Below, piece after piece: positions 1-10,008 of a stretch of DNA of 64,000 nucleotides. The stretch lies in NCBI GenBank assembly GCA_964515335.1, contig CAZETS010000021.1, forward strand, positions 5,906-69,905. The letters run 5' to 3'. This stretch comes from TMED88 sp964515335 (GTDB lineage Bacteria > Myxococcota_A > UBA9160 > UBA4427). The position numbers and the translations under genes were made by a program. Within the stretch, counting starts at the first letter, position 1. Each line of letters begins with the position of its first letter. Below the pieces are notes generated by a model. That model saw only the letters and a program-made list of their open reading frames with translations, was not told the DNA's origin and searched no databases.

Positions 1-244
1 ATGGATTCGTCGCATCCGCAGGCGCCGGCGGGTGGAAGACGACCGCGCCCTGGCCGCGCCTTCCCCATCGCTCGAATTGACTTTCGACTCTATCAGAGCG
101 GTTGCGCATTTGCCCCGCCGGATCGGGGACGCGGCGGCCTCAGCTGCCGGCGCATGCACCGGCAACACGGCGCGACCGGCTCCCTGCCCGCCGAATCGAC
201 GCCGCGATCGCGTAGGATGGAAGACAGAGTTGTGATGGAGCCCC

Positions 245-1717
245 ATGCGAGTCGCGCGTTTCCGCTTCCAGGCCATCCTCGCAGCGCTGGCCGGCGCAAC
301 GCTGACGGTTCCGATCAGCGCGCCCGCCGCCGACGCGAAGGCGCCGTCGAACGAACGCGTCGCGCCCGAGGTCGAGCAGGCCGTCGCGGGCGGGGCGCGC
401 ACGCGCGTCTTCGTGACCTTCGACATGCCCGTCCCCAAGGCGCCGCTCGGGGGCGCCCAGCCTGGCGACCCGCAGACGAAGGCGCGCATCGCGGCCACGC
501 GGGCGCGCGTACTCGCGCAGGCGCCCGCCTCGCAGATCGAGGTGGTTCACGCGTTCGACCACGTGAGCGGTATCGCCGCGATCGTCGACGCCGCGGGCCT
601 CGCGCGGCTGGCCGCCGACCCGGACGTGGTCCGCATCGAGCCCGATCCGGGCGGCCGGGGCCTGCTCGCCGAGGCCGTCGCCCTGACGCGGATCGACGTC
701 GCCCAGGGCCTGGGACTGAGCGGCAACGGCGTAACGGTGGCGGTGCTCGACAGCGGCTACGACAGCGACCACCCGGATCTGGCGGACGACCTGGTCGGCG
801 AGGCCTGCTTCTGCAGCGGAGGCTGCTGCCCGAGCGGCGCGGACACCCAGCAGGGCCCGGGCAGCGCCGAGGACGACAACGGTCACGGCACCAACGTGTC
901 GGGCATCATCACGGGCGCGGGCCTGGTGGCGCCGGCCGGCGGCGCGCCCGACGTGGACGTGGTGGCCGTCAAGGTGCTCGACGAAAACAGCCGCTTCTGC
1001 TGCACGAGCGACATCGTGGCGGGCCTCGACTGGCTGATCTCGAATCGGCCGGACGTCGACATCGTCAACCTGAGCCTCGGCACGGACCTGCTCTACAGCG
1101 GCGACTGCGACGCCAGCGAGGGGGTTCGCGGGGCCCTCACCAGCGCGATCGACACCCTCGACGCGATGGGTGTCGCGGTCTTCGCGGGGGCGGGCAACGA
1201 CGGCTCGGAGACCCAGATGCCGGCGCCCGCCTGCGTGGCCAACGCGATCTCGGTCGGTGCGGTCTGGGACTCCGATCAGGGCATGGCGACCGGCGTCGGC
1301 TGCCAGGAGACGAGCACCGCGGCCGATCAGGTCACCTGCTTCAGCAACCGCAACGCGAGCACCGATCTCTTCGCGCCCGGCGCGCGCACGACGGCGGCGG
1401 GCATGGGCGGCGGCGCGACCACCTTCACCGGCACCTCCCAGGCCACGGCGCTGGCCGCCGCCTGCGCGGCGCTGATCTTCGAGGCCGATCCGGCGCTGAT
1501 GCCGGCGGACGTCGAGGCCTTGATGGAGATGTCGCCGAAGCGGGTCGGCGTCCGCCCGGACGGCCTCGACCATCCCCGCCTCGACTGCGCGCACGCCATC
1601 GCGGTGCCCGAGCCCGGCGCCGCCGCCAGCGGTCTCGCGGCGCTCGCCACCGTGGCCGCGATCGCCCTGGCTCGCGTTCGCGGCGCCTCGCCTACTCGTC
1701 GACCGCCGGCAGCATGA
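245..1717 (+). CDS. Secreted S8 (subtilisin-like) serine protease with PEP-CTERM-like tail
   Basis: The 490-residue product has an N-terminal signal peptide (about residues 1-29), a short propeptide-like segment and a subtilase domain. The catalytic triad is visible as Asp169 (VAVLDSG), His214 (NGHGTNVSG) and Ser398 (GTSQATALAA), with Asn318 (AGNDG) as the oxyanion residue. Cysteine-rich inserts follow Asp169 (CFCSGGCCPSG, residues 188-198) and occur at 252-253, so it is probably disulfide-stabilised outside the cytoplasm. Residues 454-479 (VPEP, about 14 hydrophobic residues, then Arg477 and Arg479) resemble a PEP-CTERM sorting signal, implying exosortase processing. ATG start with GGAG just upstream. 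Its last 26 nt overlap the convergent cheC gene. Fold and activity are confident; the substrate is unknown. Confidence 0.9.
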   Translation: MRVARFRFQAILAALAGATLTVPISAPAADAKAPSNERVAPEVEQAVAGGARTRVFVTFDMPVPKAPLGGAQPGDPQTKARIAATRARVLAQAPASQIEVVHAFDHVSGIAAIVDAAGLARLAADPDVVRIEPDPGGRGLLAEAVALTRIDVAQGLGLSGNGVTVAVLDSGYDSDHPDLADDLVGEACFCSGGCCPSGADTQQGPGSAEDDNGHGTNVSGIITGAGLVAPAGGAPDVDVVAVKVLDENSRFCCTSDIVAGLDWLISNRPDVDIVNLSLGTDLLYSGDCDASEGVRGALTSAIDTLDAMGVAVFAGAGNDGSETQMPAPACVANAISVGAVWDSDQGMATGVGCQETSTAADQVTCFSNRNASTDLFAPGARTTAAGMGGGATTFTGTSQATALAAACAALIFEADPALMPADVEALMEMSPKRVGVRPDGLDHPRLDCAHAIAVPEPGAAASGLAALATVAAIALARVRGASPTRRPPAA

Positions 1718-2234
1718 CGAGCAGGCCGCTCAGCTCGCCCGATTCGTCCGAGAGCCGCGACTCGATGCGGACCGGATGGCGATCGCCGCGCAGCGCGACG
1801 AACCCGTCGAGCTGACGCTCGGCCTGGTTCATCGCCAGGGTCGGGATCGACGGCAGCAGGCGCTCGCCCACCGTGTCGGCGATCGCCGAGGCGACGTGCG
1901 AGGCCATGATGTTTCCGATCTCCATCAGGGCCGACTCGATCACGTGCGGCGCCAGCTCGCCCTCGGTGATGCCGACCACGCGGCGAACGACCGCCTCGCT
2001 CGCGGCTTCGTGAAAGAGGATGCCGACGATCGCGTCCAGGCAGCCATCGAGCTCGAAGAACACGCCGGTCGACCAGCCCGCCTCGCCGGCGGCGAGCCGG
2101 CGGCGGCTGCGCTCGAACGCCTTGGGGGGGGCCGTCCAGATCGTGCAGCCGGTCAGCAACGAGAATGCGGACGCGGCGTGCCCGGCTCCGATGTTGACCA
2201 GCTCCGATACGCGATCGAGCTCGGCTTCGTTCAT
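1692..2234 (-). CDS. cheC: CheC-family CheY-P phosphatase
   Basis: A 180-residue protein with the two-fold CheC/CheX architecture. Both pseudo-repeats keep the E-x-x-N phosphatase signature: SELVNIGAGHA near residues 10-20 and ALMEIGNIMA near 100-112. CheC hydrolyses phospho-CheY and can replace CheZ in signal termination. It is the last gene of the minus-strand mcp-cheW-cheY-cheA-cheC run and starts 14 nt after the cheA stop, so it is probably co-transcribed. No CheD gene is seen nearby. ATG start. Family assignment is strong; activity is inferred from the motifs. Confidence 0.85.
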   Translation of the reverse strand: MNEAELDRVSELVNIGAGHAASAFSLLTGCTIWTAPPKAFERSRRRLAAGEAGWSTGVFFELDGCLDAIVGILFHEAASEAVVRRVVGITEGELAPHVIESALMEIGNIMASHVASAIADTVGERLLPSIPTLAMNQAERQLDGFVALRGDRHPVRIESRLSDESGELSGLLVMLPAVDE

Positions 2235-2248
2235 GGTCGCGATTCCGC

Positions 2249-3996
2249 CTACGAAAGGTGGTTGAGGTCGAGGAGGAAGACCGGGCTGCCGTCTTCGAGG
2301 AGGGTCAGACCCGCGAGCAGCCGCACCGGCACGAGCAGCTCCGGCACCGACTTCACGTAGATCTCCTGCTGACCCACGAAGCGATCGACGCGCAGCGCGA
2401 CGCGCTCGCCCCGCAGCTCGATCAGCACCAGCAGCACGGGGTCGGTCTCGCCGCGCTCGGGGGTCACGCGAACCGGCGCGGCCAGGTCGAGCACCAGCAC
2501 CGGGTCGTCGTCGACCAGCAGGAAGGACTCGCCGCCGGCGTCCTCCACCTGCTCGGGCCGGACCTCGAGGATCCGCTCGACCTTCGTGATGGGCACCGCG
2601 AAGCGCTCGGAGCCGACGCCGACCACGAGCACGCGCTGCACCGCGGCGGAGACCGGCACCACGAGCGTCGTGCAGGTGCCGCGGCCCGGCTCGGTGGCGA
2701 TCTCGATCGAGCCGCCCAGCGACTCGACGGTGGCCTTGACGGCGTCCATCCCCACGCCGCGGCCCGAGACGTCGGAGACGTTCGCCGCGGTCGACAGTCC
2801 GGGCTCGAAGATGAAGGCCGCCACCTGGTCGGGCGGCAGGTCGTCCGCCAGATCCGCGTGGACCAGCCCGGCCGAGACGGCCCGGCGCAGCACCTTCTGC
2901 AGGTCGATGCCGCGGCCGTCGTCGCGCACGTCGAGCAGGATGCAGTCCTTCTGTCGCCGCGCTTCGATGACGAGCCGCCCCACTTCGCCCTTGTCCGCCG
3001 CCGCGCGCTCGGCCGGCGTCTCCAGGCCGTGGTCGACGGCGTTGCGCAGTACGTGGAGGAGCGGCTCGCCGAGCCGGTCGAGGATCGAGCGGTCGAGCTC
3101 GAGCTCGGCACCGACGATCTGCACCTCCACCCGCTTGCCGAGTCGCTCGGCGATCTTCCTCGCCGTGCGCGGCAGATTGTCGAGAACCCGCGCGAGCGGC
3201 GTGGTGCGCAGCTCCATGACCCGGCGCTGGAGCTCGGAGATGCGCCGCTCGACGCGGTCGAAGCCGGCGCCGACCTCGGCGTTCTGCTCCTGGCCGGCCG
3301 CGGCGCCGCGCAGCTGGCGCGAGCTGAGGATCACCTCACCGACCGCACCGAGGAAGCGATCGAGCGTGTCGGTGCGCACGCGCACCGTCGGGGCGAGGGG
3401 CCTGCCGTCGGGGTCGGGCGACTCCGGTGCAACGGGCCGCTCCTGGACGCCCGCCCCGGCCACCGCCGGCAGGGCCTCCCGGCCGTTTCCCCGGTCGCTC
3501 TGCCCTAGCTGCTCGAGCCCGTGCGGGAGGAAGGACAGCGCCTCATCGGGCTCGCCCCCGGGCTCGGGGATTTTTTTTTTGGGGGCGCCTCGTCGGGCGC
3601 CCACGACGCAGCGCCGGCCGCCGGCTCGGCGAGCGCCTCGAGCAGACCAGCGTCCGGCCCGGGCGGCTCGCCGGTCTCGCGCACGACCCCCACCATGCGC
3701 TCCAACCCCTCGAGACCGCGGAAGAGCAGGGAGAGCTCGGCATCGCTCGACAGCTGGCCCGCGCTGCGGACCGTCTCCATGCGATCCTCGAGGGTGTGGG
3801 CGAGTTCGGCCACCGCGTCGTAGCCCAGGGAAGCCGCCATCGACTTGATGGAATGGGCCATGCGGAAGATCGTGTCGATCGACTCGGGACCGCCGCCGCC
3901 CTTCTCGAAATCGAGAAGCGACTGGCTGATCTCGCTCAGATGCTCCGCCGCCTCTTCGAGGAAGAGCTTCTGATACTTGGCCATGTCGAGCACCAA
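2249..3996 (-). CDS. cheA: Chemotaxis histidine kinase CheA, interrupted by a frameshift at an A10 run
   Basis: Two reading frames together encode one CheA. Frame 1 (3996 down to 3505) gives the HPt domain with His48 in RMAHSIKSMAASLGY, the phosphorylation site. Frame 2 (entered at 3571-3580, ending at 2249) gives the dimerisation helices, the ATPase with N box (LRNAVDHGLE), G1 (DDGRGID) and G2 (GRGVGMD), and a C-terminal CheW-like domain. Joining them by a -1 shift at ten consecutive A residues yields about 582 residues, a normal CheA size. Without a shift, the zero-frame product is a 163-residue HPt-only protein. Start is TTG at 3996 with AAGGAG ten nt upstream, or ATG at 3984. It could be a true frameshifted gene, programmed slippage, or a homopolymer error in the assembly. 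Confidence 0.8.
3556..3580 (-). promoter_or_regulatory. Candidate -1 slippery site (A10) with downstream hairpin in cheA
   Basis: On the coding strand, zero-frame codons CCA AAA AAA AAA create a canonical A AAA AAA heptamer (3580-3574). It is followed after four nt by a perfect 5-bp GC stem with a four-nt loop (3569-3565 paired with 3560-3556). A GAGG Shine-Dalgarno-like string lies about seven nt upstream. This mirrors the layout of dnaX-type -1 frameshifting, and an A10 run is also a known substrate for transcriptional slippage. Three consecutive AAA codons are unexpected in a gene this GC-rich. A sequencing indel cannot be excluded. Confidence 0.5.
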
Positions 3997-4000
3997 GGGA

Positions 4001-4369
4001 TCAAATCTCCTTGTCGAGAACCCTGGCGAGCGTCTCGAGCACGATGTCCGGCTTGAAGGGCTTCACGATGAAGTCCTTCGCGCCGGCCTGGAGCGCCTCC
4101 ATGACCAGGGTCTCCTGGCCGAGCGCGCTGCACATCACGACCTGCGCGTCGGGATGGCTGGCCAGGATGCTCTTCACGGCGTCGATGCCCGAGCGCTTGG
4201 GCATCACGATGTCCATCGTGACGACGTCGGGCGAGAGCTCCTCGAACTGCTCCACGGCCTCGATGCCGTTGGTGGCCTCGCCCACCACCTCGTAGCCCTC
4301 GGGCTCGATGATCTCGCGGATCATCTGCCGCATGAAGGACGCGTCGTCCGCAATCAGAACTCGTGCCAT
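4001..4369 (-). CDS. cheY: CheY-like response regulator
   Basis: A stand-alone 122-residue receiver domain. Acidic pocket Asp8-Asp9, phospho-acceptor Asp53 (VTMDIVMP), the Ser81 switch position (CSALG) and Lys103 (IVKPF) are all in place. There is no output domain, so it acts by diffusing from CheA to the motor or another target. The ATG at 4369 is chosen because it is preceded by GGGGAG and begins the receiver fold; a longer in-frame extension to 4531 overlaps cheW and has no domain sense. The stop lies five nt before the cheA start. CheC encoded two genes downstream is the likely phosphatase. Confidence 0.9.
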   Translation of the reverse strand: MARVLIADDASFMRQMIREIIEPEGYEVVGEATNGIEAVEQFEELSPDVVTMDIVMPKRSGIDAVKSILASHPDAQVVMCSALGQETLVMEALQAGAKDFIVKPFKPDIVLETLARVLDKEI

Positions 4370-4397
4370 CGTACTCCCCTGGTTGACCGGCACGCCG

Positions 4398-4886
4398 CTA
4401 CAGGGCGGCGCGCTCGATGATCTCTCCCGCCCGCGCCACCAACAGACGCGGACACAACACGGCCACGATGCGGCCGTCCACCGGACGCCGCTCCGCCACC
4501 AGATTCGCCGGGCGGCCGCCACTGGCGCCACCCTCGATCAGTCCCACCACGCGATCCACCGGCATGCCGAGCCGCGCCGCCTCGTCGCCGCGGTCCGACA
4601 CCACCAGCACCTGGGCGCGCAGCACGCCGTCTTCGTCCTCGCCGAGGGCGTCCTCGGCCACGGCGCCACCCGCTTCGTCCGCGGCCAGCAGCGGGCCGCT
4701 GGCGACGAGCGGCAGCGGATCGCCGTGCCAGTTCATCACGCCGGCCACGCTGGTCCGCACACCGGGCACACAGGTCGCGCGATCGGCCTCGGCCACCTCG
4801 AGGACCGATTCGATGGGCAGCGCGTAGAGGGACTCCGAGACCTCGAAGGCCAGCAACCGCTCGGCCGTCGCCCCGGCGGCCCTCAC
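4398..4886 (-). CDS. cheW: CheW-like coupling protein
   Basis: The 162-residue product is a single CheW domain: beta-rich start LLAFEVSESLYALPIESVLEV, then GVMNWHGDPLPLV, ending in IVAVLCPRLL. CheW bridges chemoreceptor tips and the CheA regulatory domain. The GTG start at 4886 overlaps the stop of the receptor gene by four bases (GTGA), indicating translational coupling. It contains an acidic insert around residues 70-90 not usual for the family. Operon position between receptor and cheY supports the role. Confidence 0.8.
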   Translation of the reverse strand: MRAAGATAERLLAFEVSESLYALPIESVLEVAEADRATCVPGVRTSVAGVMNWHGDPLPLVASGPLLAADEAGGAVAEDALGEDEDGVLRAQVLVVSDRGDEAARLGMPVDRVVGLIEGGASGGRPANLVAERRPVDGRIVAVLCPRLLVARAGEIIERAAL

Positions 4887-6193
4887 GAGCGCGCCTCCGC
4901 GCCGGCGCCGGGCGCGCCCGCGGCGAGCGGCGACTGCCCGGTGCGGAAGTTGTGCAGACCGCGATTCAGCTCGTCGGCCAGCTTGGCGAGCGCCTGGGCG
5001 CGGTCGACGATGGCCGCTACCCCGCCGAGCTGGGTGTCGGCGGTGGTCGCCATCTGCTCGATCGCCTTGCCGTTGCCGGCGGCCACCCGCGCGATCTCGC
5101 TCATCGACGCCACCATCGTCTCGGAGTGCATGGCGTGGCTGTCCGCCCCGTGGAAGATCTCCTCGGAGCGCGCCGCCGCCTCGCCCACCGCGGTGCTGAT
5201 CTGCTCGAGCGATGCGGCGATGGTGTTCACGTCCTCGCGGCCCTCGCCGATCACCTGGCTCGACTGGCGCATTTCGTCGGCCACCGAGTCGGTGTCGGCC
5301 TGGATCTCGTGGATCAGCGAGGTGATCTCGTCGGCGCTGCGTCCGGCGCTCTCGGAGAGCTTGCGGATCTCGTCGGCCACCACCGAGAAGCCGCGACCGG
5401 CCTCACCCGCCCGCGCGGCCTCGATGGAGGCGTTCAGGGAGAGCAGGTTCGTGCGGTGGGCGACGTCGGTGATGATCTCTGTGATCTGGTTGACGTGGCG
5501 GGTCTTGGCCTCGAGCTGGAAGACCTTGGCGCCGGTCTGCTCCACGCCCTCGAAGACGTTGCGCATCTTGTCGATCGCCAGCCGGGTGACGCCGACGCCG
5601 GTTGCGGCGGTCTGGTTGGCCTCGGCCGCGAAGCCGAAGGCCTCGCGCGCGCGCTCGGCGTTGCGCTCGATCTCGGACGACATCTCCTGGATCTGATGCG
5701 TCGCGTTCTCGATCAGGCTCTGCTGCTGCTCGACACTCCCCGCCACCTCCGAGATGGTCGCCGTGATGCCTTCGGTGCCATGCCGGACCGATTCGATCGA
5801 GTCGCGCAGCTCGCTGGCCTCGCTGGTCACGGCGCCGGCGGTGTTCTGCACGTGGGCGACGAGCACGCCGAGGCGGTCGATCATCGCGTTCATGTCGTCG
5901 AGCAGGTCGTCGGTCTCGTCACGCAGGAGCCACTGCGTGGTGCTCGGCCCGATCTCGGCGCTGAGATTTCCCTCGCAGATCTGCGAGGTGACGTCGCGCA
6001 GGCGGGAGAAGTTCTGACCCAGCATGCGCGACAGCGAGAAACCGATGGCGCCGCCCACGCCGAGGGCGACGAAGAGCGATCCCCAGGTCGAGAAGTCGAT
6101 CCCGGCCGCCCGGATGATCTGCGGCAGCCCGAAGGTGGCCCCGGCCACCACGAGCGAGCCCACCACGAATTTGACCGTGAGCGTCAATCGCAC
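4883..6193 (-). CDS. Methyl-accepting chemotaxis protein with minimal sensor region
   Basis: The C-terminal half is a classic chemoreceptor signalling domain with the conserved hairpin tip (NLLSLNASIEAARAGEAGRG) and VVADEIRKLSESA. The N-terminus has two hydrophobic segments close together (VKFVVGSLVVAGATFGL and GSLFVALGVGGAIGFSL) followed by a HAMP-like region, so there is almost no periplasmic sensor domain. The start is uncertain: the frame is open to 6388, but that reading overlaps thiL; the GTG at 6193 just before the first membrane segment is preferred, without an obvious ribosome-binding site. It is the first gene of the chemotaxis operon and may sense membrane, cytoplasmic or energy state. 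Confidence 0.85.
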   Translation of the reverse strand: MRLTLTVKFVVGSLVVAGATFGLPQIIRAAGIDFSTWGSLFVALGVGGAIGFSLSRMLGQNFSRLRDVTSQICEGNLSAEIGPSTTQWLLRDETDDLLDDMNAMIDRLGVLVAHVQNTAGAVTSEASELRDSIESVRHGTEGITATISEVAGSVEQQQSLIENATHQIQEMSSEIERNAERAREAFGFAAEANQTAATGVGVTRLAIDKMRNVFEGVEQTGAKVFQLEAKTRHVNQITEIITDVAHRTNLLSLNASIEAARAGEAGRGFSVVADEIRKLSESAGRSADEITSLIHEIQADTDSVADEMRQSSQVIGEGREDVNTIAASLEQISTAVGEAAARSEEIFHGADSHAMHSETMVASMSEIARVAAGNGKAIEQMATTADTQLGGVAAIVDRAQALAKLADELNRGLHNFRTGQSPLAAGAPGAGAEARS

Positions 6194-6326
6194 ACGGGTC
6201 GTATCGGCCCACTCGCGAAGAGGCTTGATCGCGCATCGTCGCCCCGGCTGCGCGGATCCGGCGGGGTTCCGGGGAGGTCGCCCTCCCCCGCCTACCCGGC
6301 CGGGCGGCGCCGCGCGACCGCTGGGC

Positions 6327-7277
6327 TCACCAGTGCCGCCAACCCGCCTCGACCGGCAGGCCCTGCAGGCCCGGCGTTCGCGTGGCACTGCCGATTTCCG
6401 TCACCGTCACACCGAGACGCCGCGCAAGCGCCGCCTCGCTGGCTCCGGGCGCGCCGGGTCGCAGCGCAAAGAGGAGCTCGTAGTCCTCGCCCCCCGACGC
6501 GGCGAGGGCGACCGGGTCGCGGCCGAGCGCCGCGCAGGCGCGCGCGTAGCCCCGCGGCAGCGGCAGCCGCGACGCGTCGATCTCGAGGCCGACGCCGCTC
6601 GCCTCGGCGAGGTGCAAGGCGTCGCCGGCAAGGCCGTCCGAAATGTCGATGCAGACCCGGCAGGACTGCATCCGGGCCAGGGCCCTGCCCGCCTCGATGC
6701 GCGGCGCGGGCACGTGGCGCGCGCGCCGCCGGCCGGCCTGCGCCCGCAGGCGGTCGAGCACACCCCGACCGAGGTCGCCGGTGACGAACAGCCGATCACC
6801 GGGCCGCAGTGCGTCGCGGCGCAAAGCGTGGCCGCGCCGCACCGCGCCGACCACCGCGATGGAGAGCTGCAGCTGCCGCGATCGCGTGAGGTTGCCCCCG
6901 ACCAGCGGGCAGCCGTGGGCGCTCGCCTCCTCGAGCATCCCGCCGAGCAGGTCGTCGAAGCGCCGCAGCGCAAGCGCCGGCGGCGCCGACATCGCGCAGG
7001 TGAAGCCGAGCGGGCGCGCCCCCATGGCGGCCAGGTCGGAGAGGTTGGCGACCAGGGCGCGCCGGCCGACCGCACGGGCGGTCTGGATCGACCAGTCGAA
7101 GTGCACGCCCTCCACACAGGCGTCGGTGGTGAGCACCACGTCCTCGCCGCCCCGCGCGCGCAGCACCGCGGCATCGTCTCCGATGCCGATCACGACGCCC
7201 GAGGCGCGCTGCGAGCCCGCGCGCCTGCGGATCCGGTCGATCAGTCCGAACTCGCCGAGCTCTGCGATCGTGCGCAT
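6327..7277 (-). CDS. thiL: Thiamine-monophosphate kinase
   Basis: ThiL phosphorylates thiamine monophosphate to the diphosphate cofactor using ATP. The 316-residue sequence matches the family: IGIGDDAAVL near residue 30, DACVEGVHFDW, ANLSDLAAMGA, VVGGNLTRS-type glycine loop (LVGGNLTRS) and DISDGLAGDALHLAE, with ASGGEDYELLFAL in the C-terminal half. These are the Mg-ATP and substrate loops of the PurM-like fold. ATG start. It lies upstream of the chemotaxis genes and downstream of lon on the same strand, a gap of 85 bases from lon; no other thiamine genes are in view. Confidence 0.95.
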   Translation of the reverse strand: MRTIAELGEFGLIDRIRRRAGSQRASGVVIGIGDDAAVLRARGGEDVVLTTDACVEGVHFDWSIQTARAVGRRALVANLSDLAAMGARPLGFTCAMSAPPALALRRFDDLLGGMLEEASAHGCPLVGGNLTRSRQLQLSIAVVGAVRRGHALRRDALRPGDRLFVTGDLGRGVLDRLRAQAGRRRARHVPAPRIEAGRALARMQSCRVCIDISDGLAGDALHLAEASGVGLEIDASRLPLPRGYARACAALGRDPVALAASGGEDYELLFALRPGAPGASEAALARRLGVTVTEIGSATRTPGLQGLPVEAGWRHW

Positions 7278-7362
7278 GCACGCAAGCTAGCAGCCGGACG
7301 GCGTCGACCCGAGCCACGAGTCGCCGCGCGCTCGCCGCCGGGCTCTCGCTCTTCAGGTCTGG

Positions 7363-9774
<2,412 letters not shown>

Positions 9775-10008
9775 GCAGCGTGTTTCGACGCCGCACCAGT
9801 TTTGCTTTAGGAAGTCTCAGAAGAGGGAATGCGTGCGCGCTGCGCATCGCGGGATACGTCTTGCACGACCCGACCGACGCCCCTGCCCACACGGCGCCCG
9901 CGTGCCGAGTTGCCGCCGGATGAGCGTGCAGATTTCACCGCAACCGCGGGCTCGACGCGCCGCGCGCCAGCGCGATCGATCACGCGCAGGGGCGGCCGGC
10001 CAGTCGTG

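Noticed and set aside
1..1815. Long arginine-rich open frame on the plus strand, and a 484-codon minus-strand frame at 140-1594
   Set aside because: Both are antisense or out-of-phase shadows of the subtilase gene, have no family sequence and extreme Arg/Gly content typical of GC-rich shadow frames.
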